From Burkholderiales bacterium 67-32 (lineage in GTDB: Bacteria > Pseudomonadota > Gammaproteobacteria > Burkholderiales > Burkholderiaceae_B), in contig MKUP01000008.1 of NCBI GenBank assembly GCA_001898625.1, positions 1-64,000 of the forward strand: a DNA stretch of 64,000 bases. Direction: 5' to 3'. Below are positions 16,664 to 24,952 of this stretch, in pieces (positions within the stretch are counted from its first letter, which is position 1; every line of letters starts with the position of its first letter). The translations under genes and the position numbers were made by a program. The notes under the pieces were generated by a model. It did not search any database and was not told the DNA's origin. It was given only the letters and a program-made list of their open reading frames with translations.

Positions 16664-17359
16664 ATGAAGATCCTGGTCATCGAAGATGAAAAAAAGCTTG
16701 CAGCCTATCTCGCCGAGGGTCTGCGGCAAGAAGGCTATCAAGCCGACGTTGCACATACTGGGATGGACGGCTTGCATCTCGCGATCGAAGGACCTTATGA
16801 CCTCGTCTTGCTCGACTGCATGCTACCCGGACTCGATGGAATCGCCGTGTTGAGCGCGTTGCGCCAGTCCAAGCAGGTTCCGGTGCTGATGCTGACTGCA
16901 AAAGGCGAGGTTGAGGATCGCGTACGTGGGCTACGCGCAGGCGCCGACGACTATTTGGCTAAACCTTTTGCATTTTCGGAATTGATTGCACGGATTGAGG
17001 CCCTGCTCCGGCGTGGCATCCCTCATAAACTTGCTCGAACTGACCGGTTAAAACTCGCCGATCTGGAAGTCGACCTTATCAAGCATCGCGCATTGCGCGG
17101 CGGAAGAGTCTTGGATCTCACGCCGAAGGAGTTCGCGTTGTTGACACTACTGATGGAAAATGCCGGCCGCGTATTGACACGTACACAAATCGCGGAGACG
17201 GTCTGGCATATCAATTTCGACACAGAAACAAACGTCGTCGAAGTCGCGATTCGCAGGCTGCGGGTAAAACTCGACGTCCCGTTTGAGCAGTCGCTACTGC
17301 ACACGGTGCGTGGCGTTGGATACATATTGGAGAGCCGCAATGACGGGCAGCCCTCCTAG
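16664..17359 (+). CDS. czcR: heavy-metal response regulator, OmpR/PhoB family (231 aa)
   Basis: Receiver domain at residues 1-112 with the acidic pair E7-D8, phospho-acceptor D51 (VLLDCMLPG) and K in YLAKPF. A winged-helix effector domain (about 130-225) ends in HTVRGVGYILE. Closest in type to CzcR/CopR/CusR metal-responsive regulators. The sensor gene overlaps its end by 20 bases, giving a coupled pair. Expected to switch on the czc genes of this island when CzcS senses metal. Confidence 0.92.
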   Translation: MKILVIEDEKKLAAYLAEGLRQEGYQADVAHTGMDGLHLAIEGPYDLVLLDCMLPGLDGIAVLSALRQSKQVPVLMLTAKGEVEDRVRGLRAGADDYLAKPFAFSELIARIEALLRRGIPHKLARTDRLKLADLEVDLIKHRALRGGRVLDLTPKEFALLTLLMENAGRVLTRTQIAETVWHINFDTETNVVEVAIRRLRVKLDVPFEQSLLHTVRGVGYILESRNDGQPS

Positions 17360-18671
17360 ATGGTCTCTGGGCGGACGCCTTTCTCGGTGGTTTGCGCTCA
17401 CCACTTTTGTTGGGCTCGCTGCAGTTTGCGCAGCGGTTTATCTAGAGGCGGAGGCGCACTTACGTGACAGACAATCCGATCTGCTAAACCAGTATCAGCA
17501 GACGTTGCGCTACCTAGCGTCCGAGAGCGGCGAAAATTGGGATATGTTTATCCACAAGCTCGACGACCTCGTCAGGGGAAGAACAGATGTATCGCTCGAA
17601 CTTCTGTCGTCCGATGGAAATCAACTGTACCACGTTGGAACGACAAGCGTGTTCACGCTAAACCGACGATTCCGGCTTGAAAATGTCGGGCCGTCTATAC
17701 GTTATGTGGAGGCGATGATATCCCTTGACGTTGCTCCCGATCAACTGCTGCTCGACCACTTAATCGTTGTGTTGACGCTAGGTGCACTGGTTGGCACGGC
17801 GTCTATTTCTGCGATTGGCTACGCATTGGTCAAGAAAGGGTTGGCACCGGTCGGGGGCCTCGGTCGGCAGATCAGCCAATTGACTGCTAGTAAGTTGGAC
17901 GACGGCATGGACGGGTCCAACCAACCAACAGAGCTACAGCCACTTGTTGAGCAGTTCAATGAACTACTGCTAAGGCTTCGCGCAGCATACGAACAGTTGA
18001 AGGGATTCAATGCCGACGTCGCGCACGAACTACGCACGCCTCTCACGCTAATGGCGGCGAACAGCCAATTAATACTGCGCGGCGCGCATAGCACAGAAGA
18101 ATTTAGAGATGCGATTGAATCCAATCTTGAAGACTTGAACCGACTGTCTTCCATCATTGGTGACATGCTGTTTCTTGCCCAAGCCGATCGGGGCGTGCGA
18201 GCCAGGCGAATCTGGGTCGAAAGCCTGCACGGGCTTTGCCAAACCGTCGCCGACTATCATGTTGAAGCATACGAAAACGAAAGGCGCAGGATCTACGTCA
18301 CCGGTGACGCCGCCGGGCACTATGATGCATCGCTGCTTAAGCGAGCGCTTTCGAATCTAGTCGAAAATGCCTTGCGATATAGCAAGCCCAACAGCCCGAT
18401 TGAAATCTCCATAAGCCGCCAAGCCGCCGGGGTTGACGTCTGTGTGCAAAGTCTGGGTGAAACTTTGACGCAAGACGTACTGACTCATATGTTTGAGCGC
18501 TTCTATCGTGCTAGCGACGATGTGGGAGCGAACAGGCATCATGGTTTGGGATTATCAATCGTCGCTGCTATCGCAGCGATGCACTCAGGTAAAACTATCG
18601 CGACTTCCGAGCACTGTATTACGCGGATAGGATTCTTTATCCAAGATGCGCGTCCGGATGGCATTTCATGA
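17340..18671 (+). CDS. czcS: heavy-metal sensor histidine kinase (443 aa)
   Basis: Two membrane helices (about residues 13-35 and 138-160) flank a periplasmic sensor part of about 100 residues, followed by HAMP. The H-box FNADVAHELRTPLT has H229, and N and G boxes (NLVENALRYS, HGLGLSIV) follow. Start at 17,340, behind GGAGAG, inside the end of czcR. Senses periplasmic metal and phosphorylates CzcR by analogy with Cupriavidus CzcRS. Confidence 0.92.
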   Translation: MTGSPPRWSLGGRLSRWFALTTFVGLAAVCAAVYLEAEAHLRDRQSDLLNQYQQTLRYLASESGENWDMFIHKLDDLVRGRTDVSLELLSSDGNQLYHVGTTSVFTLNRRFRLENVGPSIRYVEAMISLDVAPDQLLLDHLIVVLTLGALVGTASISAIGYALVKKGLAPVGGLGRQISQLTASKLDDGMDGSNQPTELQPLVEQFNELLLRLRAAYEQLKGFNADVAHELRTPLTLMAANSQLILRGAHSTEEFRDAIESNLEDLNRLSSIIGDMLFLAQADRGVRARRIWVESLHGLCQTVADYHVEAYENERRRIYVTGDAAGHYDASLLKRALSNLVENALRYSKPNSPIEISISRQAAGVDVCVQSLGETLTQDVLTHMFERFYRASDDVGANRHHGLGLSIVAAIAAMHSGKTIATSEHCITRIGFFIQDARPDGIS

Positions 18672-18809
18672 ACACAAAAGTCTTCATAAGGAATATTGGT
18701 GCTGCTAGCGATTACGGCCTGGAACTATAGTCTCAGTGACGTCAACCAGGACCGAAGAAAAGTCCAGGCACTTGTGCGCTGCTAGCAGCACTGGAACGTA
18801 CGGGACCGC

Positions 18810-19283
18810 TTAGTGCTTCCATCCTCGCAAGAGTCTCAACACAATGAGCGTGAAAACTGTCGCCACTATTGCAGTCATCGCATGGCCCATGCCTACCGTA
18901 ACGCCTATGGCCGCAGCGATCCAAATACTGGCTGCGGTCGTAAGCCCCTTAACGTTCATCGCATTGTCTGATTTCAAGATGGCACCGGCGCATAAAAAGC
19001 CGATGCCGGATATTAGTCCCTGGAGAACGCGGCTAAGGTCTGTCATAGCCATTCCGGACTGGAGAGGAACAACCACAAATACGCAGGCGCCTAAAGCGAC
19101 AAGCATATGTGTCCGGACGCCCGCTACCTTCCCCGCGAGTTCGCGTTCGTAGCCAAGAAGTCCTCCAAGGACCATGGAAACGAGCAGCCTGACAATAGCG
19201 CGGATGGCTTCAGCTGCGTCTGAAAGATCCGAAAACTCAGATAGAAAAACCTGAAACACAGAATCAGTGTCAATAGGATTCAT
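18810..19283 (-). CDS. MgtC/SapB family inner-membrane protein (157 aa)
   Basis: Four to five hydrophobic segments with the family signature GGLLGYERELAGKVAGVRTHMLVALGACVF, then GIGFLCAGAILK and GLTTAASIWIAAAIG. MgtC-type proteins are linked to magnesium shortage and membrane potential control. The short form without a C-terminal ACT-like domain is seen here. It faces czcD divergently across a 235-base region with a palindromic operator. A place in metal stress tolerance is inferred from context. Confidence 0.88.
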   Translation of the reverse strand: MNPIDTDSVFQVFLSEFSDLSDAAEAIRAIVRLLVSMVLGGLLGYERELAGKVAGVRTHMLVALGACVFVVVPLQSGMAMTDLSRVLQGLISGIGFLCAGAILKSDNAMNVKGLTTAASIWIAAAIGVTVGMGHAMTAIVATVFTLIVLRLLRGWKH

Positions 19284-19333
19284 GGCTTGATGACGTTGAA
19301 GGTTTAGAAGCGAGAGGTCTGGTGTAAACCATC

Positions 19334-19354
19334 ATTCGATTATATACATCGAAT
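19334..19354. promoter_or_regulatory. perfect inverted repeat between the mgtC-like gene and czcD
   Basis: ATTCGAT (19,334-19,340) and ATCGAAT (19,348-19,354) are inverted copies with a seven-base AT spacer. The site is central in the divergent region 19,284-19,518 and could control both genes. The regulator is unknown. Confidence 0.45.
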
Positions 19355-19518
19355 AACCGGCTGGATATCGCGATAAAGATAAATGCTCAATTGCCTATTT
19401 CATCGAGAGGTTATAAGGCCTGCATGGATGCATCACTGCCGCCACTCGAAGCACGGCCCAACCCCAACGGCGGCGCTGCCTGGAAGATTAAATGCGTACA
19501 CAGCTATGAGAAGCCACC

Positions 19519-20418
19519 ATGAGCACTGAAAATGCGCGCGAATACGTTGCTGGTAATGAACGCTCCATGAAAATCGCATTTGCGTTAACGGCCACTTTTC
19601 TTGTCGTCGAGATAATAGGTGGTGTGCTAACCAAGAGCTTGGCGTTGATTTCGGATGCGGCGCATATGCTGACCGACACCACGGCACTCGGCATTGCGCT
19701 GGTTGCGATTTCGATCGCGAAGCGCCCGGCGGATAAAAAACGAACTTTTGGCTATTACAGATTCGAGATCCTGGCCGCCTCTTTTAATGCATTACTCTTG
19801 TTTGGCGTAGCTGCCTACATCATATACGAGGCTTACTTTCGGCTAAAAGCACCCCCTCAAATCGAATCTACGGGTATGCTTTTTGTAGCAGCCTGCGGAC
19901 TGGTCATCAATTTGATCAGCATGCGGCTACTCTCGGCCAGGCAAGGCACGAGTCTGAACGTGCGAGGCGCATATCTCGAAGTCTGGAGCGATCTGATCGG
20001 CTCTATTGGTGTAATCGCGGGAGCTATTCTTATTCGATTCACGGAGTGGGCCTGGATCGATTCAGCCATCGCCGTTTTGATCGGGTTATGGGTACTGCCG
20101 CGGACGTGGATATTGTTGAAATCAAGCCTGAATATCTTGCTGGAGGGGGTGCCGGACGATGTCGACCTAGACAAAGTAGGAGCGAGCATCGTGCAAGTGC
20201 CTGGCGTTTTGAGCTTTCACGATTTACATGTTTGGGCGCTAACCTCAGGAAAAGTAAGCCTGAGCATGCATGTAGTCTACGACCCTAAAATAAACACTTC
20301 AGCAGAAATTTTACCAATCCTGCAGACCGTGCTCTCGAAAGAATTTGGCATATCTCACATGACGATTCAATTCGAACTCGTGCCATGCTCGCCATCTGCC
20401 GAAATGAATTTTATATAA
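19519..20418 (+). CDS. czcD: CzcD-like cation diffusion facilitator (299 aa)
   Basis: Six membrane helices with DAAHMLTD in helix 2 (H and D metal ligands) and EVWSDLIGS in helix 5, the CzcD variant of the second ligand pair. A C-terminal cytoplasmic domain contains HDLHVWALTSGKVSLSMHVV. It exchanges Zn, Co or Cd against protons across the inner membrane. Length is normal. Lower GC than the ICE backbone. Confidence 0.92.
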   Translation: MSTENAREYVAGNERSMKIAFALTATFLVVEIIGGVLTKSLALISDAAHMLTDTTALGIALVAISIAKRPADKKRTFGYYRFEILAASFNALLLFGVAAYIIYEAYFRLKAPPQIESTGMLFVAACGLVINLISMRLLSARQGTSLNVRGAYLEVWSDLIGSIGVIAGAILIRFTEWAWIDSAIAVLIGLWVLPRTWILLKSSLNILLEGVPDDVDLDKVGASIVQVPGVLSFHDLHVWALTSGKVSLSMHVVYDPKINTSAEILPILQTVLSKEFGISHMTIQFELVPCSPSAEMNFI

Positions 20419-20491
20419 AGACACGCGTCCAACGCAGTAATTGAAAAGTCCAATACATTGTGAACAAATATCTTATATCAAACCTCCGAGT

Positions 20492-20505
20492 AGCGAACGT
20501 TCGCT
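20492..20505. promoter_or_regulatory. 14-bp perfect palindrome upstream of the first czcI-like gene
   Basis: AGCGAACGTTCGCT lies 33 bases ahead of the start codon at 20,538. Position and symmetry suggest an operator. No second copy was noticed. Confidence 0.35.
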
Positions 20506-20537
20506 GCATTGGTGATTTGCGGTAGTAATATAACTCT

Positions 20538-20888
20538 ATGCGCCGCCTAGTCATAATCCTGCTTTTGTTCGTTGTGCCTTTCCAGGGGGCCTGGGCGGGC
20601 GCGGCTCGCTATTGCCTGGAAGGGGATGGTGGCGGGCAACCCCATTTCGGGCATCATTTACACATTGATGTGGGCGACGACGAAAGCGCATTTCCGAAAT
20701 CTCCCGTGCATGGCGATTGTGTTGCCTGCCACCTGGTTTCAATGCATGCGGTGTTTGCGTCCGGCCTATCGCTCATTGGCGCTATGCCGCTATCGACTAT
20801 TAAATTTCCGCCAATTTGGCGGCCATTCGAGTCACGACCTGCCGCGGTTCCAGAGCGCCCCAAATGGCATCGACTCGCCAACCAGTGA
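20538..20888 (+). CDS. czcI: CzcI-like cation-efflux accessory protein, copy 1 (116 aa)
   Basis: Signal peptide MRRLVIILLLFVVPFQGAWAGA, then HFGHHLHIDVGDDE and DCVACHLVSMHA, a His/Cys pattern of CzcI/CnrC-leader proteins. Very similar to the copy at 23,266. Downstream DNA still resembles the czcI-czcC junction, but czcC is absent, so this is a left-over copy from a duplication. It may still be translated. Confidence 0.85.
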   Translation: MRRLVIILLLFVVPFQGAWAGAARYCLEGDGGGQPHFGHHLHIDVGDDESAFPKSPVHGDCVACHLVSMHAVFASGLSLIGAMPLSTIKFPPIWRPFESRPAAVPERPKWHRLANQ

Positions 20889-21325
20889 GGCCTTTAGTTC
20901 TTATCAACTAATCGCTTCCCGGATTCACCTGTTAACTTAAAGGTGCAATTCAATGCGAGGCCACTCGACGGGATCGTCTCGAGTCCCCTGTGAATCATTG
21001 GTTGTTCTTGGACAACCGATGCCTTCACAACGACAACCAGCACCCAGCAAGAGTCGACGTCCACTAGGGCATGGGCTTTCGAGGGAACAGGTATCTCGGT
21101 CTGGGGCCCATCGCACAACTGGTCAGTGTAGTTTGAACCGGCCTGCTCCCAGAGAGCGCAGTTGGCAATATCCGACTGTGTGGACTAGACGCATACATGA
21201 CATGGCATCTCGATAGCCGGCGCTAGTCCGCTTTGGTTCTACTACTGCTGCGTAAATACGCCAAGCGATAGCAACGTTCTGAACGCGCGTGTCACCACGT
21301 GATCGGCGTTGCTCAGGGGAAGGAT
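20889..21325. other. relic of a czcI-czcC junction, no intact gene
   Basis: 20,920-20,960 (…GGATTCACC…AAAGGTGCAATTCAATGCGA) lines up with 23,650-23,690 ahead of czcC (…GGATTCACC…CAGGTGTAATTCCATGCGA). After ATGCGA the similarity stops, so the czcC body was lost and only its leader remains. An open frame at 20,953-21,216 shows no known features. The methyltransferase ribosome site (GGGGAAGGA) ends the region. Confidence 0.6.
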
Positions 21326-22039
21326 ATGAGTAACAAGGTAGACACCAACATTAACCAGCACAATGCTGGATGGTCATTCGAGAATATAAGCGAAGATTTC
21401 GACTCGCACATTAGCAAGTCTATTCCTCTCTATGAGAGCGGGCATCAGTTGGTATGTCATTACAGCGATTTCTTTTTGAAAGAAGACAGCCTCGTTTACG
21501 ACGTTGGCTCCTCGACTGGTTCGCTGTTAATAAGGATTGCTGCACAGCATTCTCACAAGCGGCGATTAAAACTAGTAGGCGTTGATACTGTAGGTGATAT
21601 GGTGCTCAAGGCACGCGACAACGCTGAGCATGATTCGCGTCTTACTTTCATATGCGCCAATGTATTGGATCTCGACTTTGAGCCTTGCGACATGATCGTC
21701 GCAAACTACACCATCCAGTTTTTGCCGCCACGAATACGCCAAGCGGTGATAGATAAGATATACCAAGCACTCAATTGGGGCGGTGCGTTTTGCATGTTCG
21801 AGAAGGTTCGCGCACCAGATGGCCGGTTCCAAGATTATGCAAACCAAGTCTACGTCGAATTCAAACTTGAAAGTGGTTTCAATGAGGCCGAGATTGTCAA
21901 TAAAACACGCAGCATCAAGGGAGTAATGGAGCCATTCTCCACCCAGGGCAACTTGGATCTCTTACGCCGGGCTGGCTTTATCGACGTCATGACGATTCAA
22001 AAGTACGTGTGCTTTGAAGGGTTTCTGGCGATCAAATGA
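21326..22039 (+). CDS. SAM-dependent methyltransferase, CmoA-like (237 aa)
   Basis: FENISEDFDSHISKSIPLYESGHQLVCHYSDFFL and VYDVGSSTGSLL (motif I) are close in style to CmoA carboxy-SAM synthase; VGVDTVGDMV is motif II. Start at 21,326 follows GGGGAAGGA. It overlaps the CzcN-like gene by ATGA, so the two are coupled. Real CmoA acts on wobble uridine modification with CmoB, but no cmoB is near; a role in metal resistance is inferred only from position. Confidence 0.8.
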   Translation: MSNKVDTNINQHNAGWSFENISEDFDSHISKSIPLYESGHQLVCHYSDFFLKEDSLVYDVGSSTGSLLIRIAAQHSHKRRLKLVGVDTVGDMVLKARDNAEHDSRLTFICANVLDLDFEPCDMIVANYTIQFLPPRIRQAVIDKIYQALNWGGAFCMFEKVRAPDGRFQDYANQVYVEFKLESGFNEAEIVNKTRSIKGVMEPFSTQGNLDLLRRAGFIDVMTIQKYVCFEGFLAIK

Positions 22040-22764
22040 ACAAAGCAGCTATCAGAGTCGGAAATTTCTTATTCCGCTACCGCAACGTCATCGGGCCAGC
22101 CGGCTTTCTTCTTGCCGCTCTGCTTACCAAGCCTTCATATCCTTTCGGAAACATGAGTTGGGACTGGGCGTTCGACACAATGGGCATAATCATCGCAATC
22201 TTAGGACTTATGGTGAGGATAGTTACCATCGGTTATGAATATATCGAACGCGGAGGGCGCAAGCGACAAGTGTATGCTTCCAAGTTAATTCAAAGAGGCA
22301 TTTTTGGGCAATGCCGAAACCCTATGTACGTAGGCAATGCGTTAATCTGCCTTGGAGTCGTCCTATTGGCGCATTCCTACACGTTCTATTTCATCGTTCT
22401 ACCATTTGTGTTATTGGCGTATATGTGCATTGTTGCAGCAGAGGAGGATTTCTTGCGCACGAAATTCGGCGTCGAATATGAGGAGTATTGTCTGCGTGTT
22501 AATCGCTGGCTGCCCTCTTTGAGTGGCTGGCACCAGTCGCTTGCGGACATGCAATTCAATTGGCGACGTGTCGTCGTGAAAGAATACAACACCATCTTTA
22601 TTCTCGGCGTAGCACTGGCTTTGCTAAAGCTTTGGACGGACTATAGGCTTGCGGGCCCACACTCCCTGCCTGACGCGACGTACTTGGCAACGGGTTTGAC
22701 GGCATGGGTAGCCTTATATATTGCTGCGCGTGTAGCAAAGAAGGCGGGACTGGTGCGCGTGTGA
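22036..22764 (+). CDS. czcN: CzcN-like membrane protein, isoprenylcysteine methyltransferase (ICMT) family (242 aa)
   Basis: Multiple membrane helices with the ICMT/PEMT-type C-terminal signature: RGIFGQCRNPMYVGNALICLG, then EEDFLRTKFGVEYEEYCLRVNRWLP. Resembles CzcN/NccN, encoded upstream of czcI/nccC in Cupriavidus resistance loci. The substrate is unknown. Starts inside the stop of the CmoA-like gene. Confidence 0.82.
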   Translation: MNKAAIRVGNFLFRYRNVIGPAGFLLAALLTKPSYPFGNMSWDWAFDTMGIIIAILGLMVRIVTIGYEYIERGGRKRQVYASKLIQRGIFGQCRNPMYVGNALICLGVVLLAHSYTFYFIVLPFVLLAYMCIVAAEEDFLRTKFGVEYEEYCLRVNRWLPSLSGWHQSLADMQFNWRRVVVKEYNTIFILGVALALLKLWTDYRLAGPHSLPDATYLATGLTAWVALYIAARVAKKAGLVRV

Positions 22765-22856
22765 TGCAAACAAGATTGAACTTCGCCTGAACTATATGCC
22801 TGGGTGCGTTGACGCGTTGATGAAAGCACAGGCGCACACAGGCAGGGGATGAAAAA

Positions 22857-23144
22857 ATGGGAATTTTTGACAAACTGTTTGGCGGTCACAAGAGCCGCGA
22901 TCAGCGCGGTAGCGGGCATCACAGCGGCGGTAGCCATGGATTTCGGCATGGTGTTCAAAGTGGAGGCACCGCGTCTTCTGCGATTGGCATAGCCTGCCCA
23001 GGGTGCAAGGCGATGAATGATGGATACTCAAAATTTTGCCGGCAGTGTGGCACGTCGCTTGGTCCTACGGTCTGCAAGCGTTGCGGCAGCTCAGTGCACC
23101 CAACCGCGAGCTTTTGTAGTCAATGTGGAGCATCTATTGACTAA
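22857..23144 (+). CDS. double zinc-ribbon protein with His-rich N-terminus (95 aa)
   Basis: Three CxxC pairs plus a single C in two ribbon-like units: CPGCKAMNDGYSKFCRQCG and CKRCGSSVHPTASFCSQCG. Before them is a Gly/His/Ser-rich region (HKSRDQRGSGHHSGGSHGFRHG). GGGGATGAAAAA precedes the ATG. It could buffer zinc or act as an adaptor. It lies between czcN and czcI in one direction. Confidence 0.75.
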   Translation: MGIFDKLFGGHKSRDQRGSGHHSGGSHGFRHGVQSGGTASSAIGIACPGCKAMNDGYSKFCRQCGTSLGPTVCKRCGSSVHPTASFCSQCGASID

Positions 23145-23179
23145 CGCACGTCTGTAAAGGGCTCGGACTCGCGGCAGAA

Positions 23180-23193
23180 TTACAATTTTGTTA
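23180..23193. promoter_or_regulatory. TTACA-N4-TGTTA box upstream of czcI copy 2
   Basis: One mismatch from the TTACA-N4-TGTAA box at 13,200. It sits about 70 bases before the czcI-czcCBA genes. Candidate CzcR site. Confidence 0.35.
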
Positions 23194-23265
23194 TCTGGCG
23201 ATCTTGTCAAGCCGAAATGCTGAAAGTTGCGCTAGACTGTCGCCAGTTCATAGTTTCGTGACGCC

Positions 23266-23610
23266 GTGCGTAGACTGTTCATCATTTTCTTGCTATTGGT
23301 GGTGCCTTTCCAGGGAGCCTGGGCAGGCGCTGCACGCTATTGCGTGGATGGCGATGAAGTTGGGCGGACACACTTCGGCCATCACATTCACATCGATGTA
23401 GGTGATGACGAAGGAACGCCTTCGAAAAAGGCGGTGCATGGCGATTGTCTTGCCTGCCACTTGGTCTCGATGCATGCGGTCTTTCCCGATGTAATGATGC
23501 CTACTGCTGAAATTGCAGTACGGGTAGTGGCTTTCGTTCCGATACGGGACGATTTCAAGTCGTGCCCCGCTAGCACTCCAGAACGCCCTAAATGGGCTTG
23601 CCTCGCTTAA
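23266..23610 (+). CDS. czcI: CzcI-like cation-efflux accessory protein, copy 2 (114 aa)
   Basis: GTG start. Signal peptide and the pattern HFGHHIHIDVGDDE…VHGDCLACHLVSMHAVF match copy 1 closely. First gene of the czcICBA order as in Cupriavidus. CzcI is periplasmic and modulates expression or function of CzcCBA. A terminator-like hairpin begins at its stop codon. Confidence 0.87.
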   Translation: MRRLFIIFLLLVVPFQGAWAGAARYCVDGDEVGRTHFGHHIHIDVGDDEGTPSKKAVHGDCLACHLVSMHAVFPDVMMPTAEIAVRVVAFVPIRDDFKSCPASTPERPKWACLA

Positions 23611-23634
23611 CCAGCGAGGCGCCTCGGTTTTTTT
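23600..23634 (+). terminator. hairpin and T-run between czcI and czcC
   Basis: GCCTCGCT (23,600-23,607) pairs with AGCGAGGC (23,613-23,620), loop TAACC, and seven T start at 23,628. The loop contains the czcI stop codon. Because czcC begins only 50 bases later, this may be an attenuator that reduces read-through into czcCBA. Confidence 0.55.
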
Positions 23635-23685
23635 CTTTTCTTCCGCCCTCGCTGGATTCACCGTTCTTATTTCAGGTGTAATTCC

Positions 23686-24939
23686 ATGCGATGCTGTTTG
23701 CTAGGGCTTGCTTTAGCCCTGGGTATACCTGCGGTTGCTCTGGCGCAACCTCCGGCACCCGATCCTCATCCCTATTTCGAACAACAAACGCTTGCTGGCG
23801 GGCCACTTACGCTCGAATCGGCGTTATCGCTCACCGCCAGTCATAATGCTTCGCTCGCCGCAGCGAGGAAAGAAGTTGAAGCACTGCAGGGCGCTATAAC
23901 CCAGGCAGGCTTGTTGCCGAATCCCGACGTGTCTATACGGATGGAAGATACCCGGAGAGACGCTCGTACAACCATTGCAGAATTTGGCATCCCTATCGAG
24001 CTGGGCGGCAAGCGTTCTGCCCGGATCGACGCGGCCGAGCGCGCTCGTGGCGTGGCCATCGCCGACCTTACGTTGGCTCGCGCCAACATTCGAGCAGCGA
24101 CCGTTTCAGCCTTTTTCAATGTTCTGATGGCTCAGGAAGATGTCCGTCTGACGCAAGGCGCCGTGGAAGTTGCAGCGCGTGCTGAAGATGTTGCCACACG
24201 ACGAGTGGCCTCAGGCAAAGTCGCGCCGCTTGAGGAGACACGGGCACGAGTCGAACGTGCCAATGCCGATCTTGCCCTTGGGCAGTCGAAAGCCGTACTC
24301 GAAAGCGCTCGCGTGTCGTTGAGCGCCCTCTGGGGAGCATCAGCACCGCAGTTTTCCGAGGCGGTAGGCGACTTGGAATCATTGCCCGAGCGCTCGCCTA
24401 TTTCGACGTTGCTTGCCCAACTCGACAACTCTCCAGAGCTGATCGTCGGCCGCATGGAAATTGAGCGGCGCCAAGCCACGGTACAACTCGAACGCAGTCG
24501 GCAGTATCCGGACATCCGCATCACGGCTGGCGCGCAGCGCGACTATGCGTTGGGCCGCAATCAGGCCATCGTGGGCTTGTCGATTCCTCTCCCGATCTTC
24601 AACCGTAACCAAGGCAATCTCTATGAGGCTACGGTTCGCGCCGACCAAGCAGAAGATCAGTTGCAGGCGACGCGTATCAGGTTAGGCCAGGAACTCCAGC
24701 AAGCGGCGTCGCGTCTGGTCTTCGCTAAGGCCGCCGCTTCCACCCTACGCTTGTCCGTCCTGCCTGGAGCACAACAGGCCTACGAGGTGGCGACGCTCGG
24801 ATTCGAAGCTGGCAAGTTCAGCTTTCTAGACGTGCTTGATGCGCAGCGCACCCTATTCCAGGCCCGGCTACGGTACCTGTCCAACCTTGCCGACACCTAC
24901 CAGGCTGCTATTGCGATCGATCGCATACTCGGCCGCTAA
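23686..24939 (+). CDS. czcC: CzcC outer-membrane factor (417 aa)
   Basis: TolC-family protein: signal peptide (cut near ALA-QPP), then two repeated long-helix regions with the usual LxxAxxxNxxxxAAR-like start and …GKFSFLDVLDAQRTLFQARLRYL near the end. Forms the outer-membrane channel of the CzcCBA efflux pump. A 13-base gap separates it from czcB. Confidence 0.92.
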   Translation: MRCCLLGLALALGIPAVALAQPPAPDPHPYFEQQTLAGGPLTLESALSLTASHNASLAAARKEVEALQGAITQAGLLPNPDVSIRMEDTRRDARTTIAEFGIPIELGGKRSARIDAAERARGVAIADLTLARANIRAATVSAFFNVLMAQEDVRLTQGAVEVAARAEDVATRRVASGKVAPLEETRARVERANADLALGQSKAVLESARVSLSALWGASAPQFSEAVGDLESLPERSPISTLLAQLDNSPELIVGRMEIERRQATVQLERSRQYPDIRITAGAQRDYALGRNQAIVGLSIPLPIFNRNQGNLYEATVRADQAEDQLQATRIRLGQELQQAASRLVFAKAAASTLRLSVLPGAQQAYEVATLGFEAGKFSFLDVLDAQRTLFQARLRYLSNLADTYQAAIAIDRILGR

Positions 24940-24952
24940 GGAAGTTCAAATC

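Noticed and set aside
20953-21216. 87-aa open frame after czcI copy 1
   Set aside because: It begins at the relic czcC start codon and then has no resemblance to any protein.
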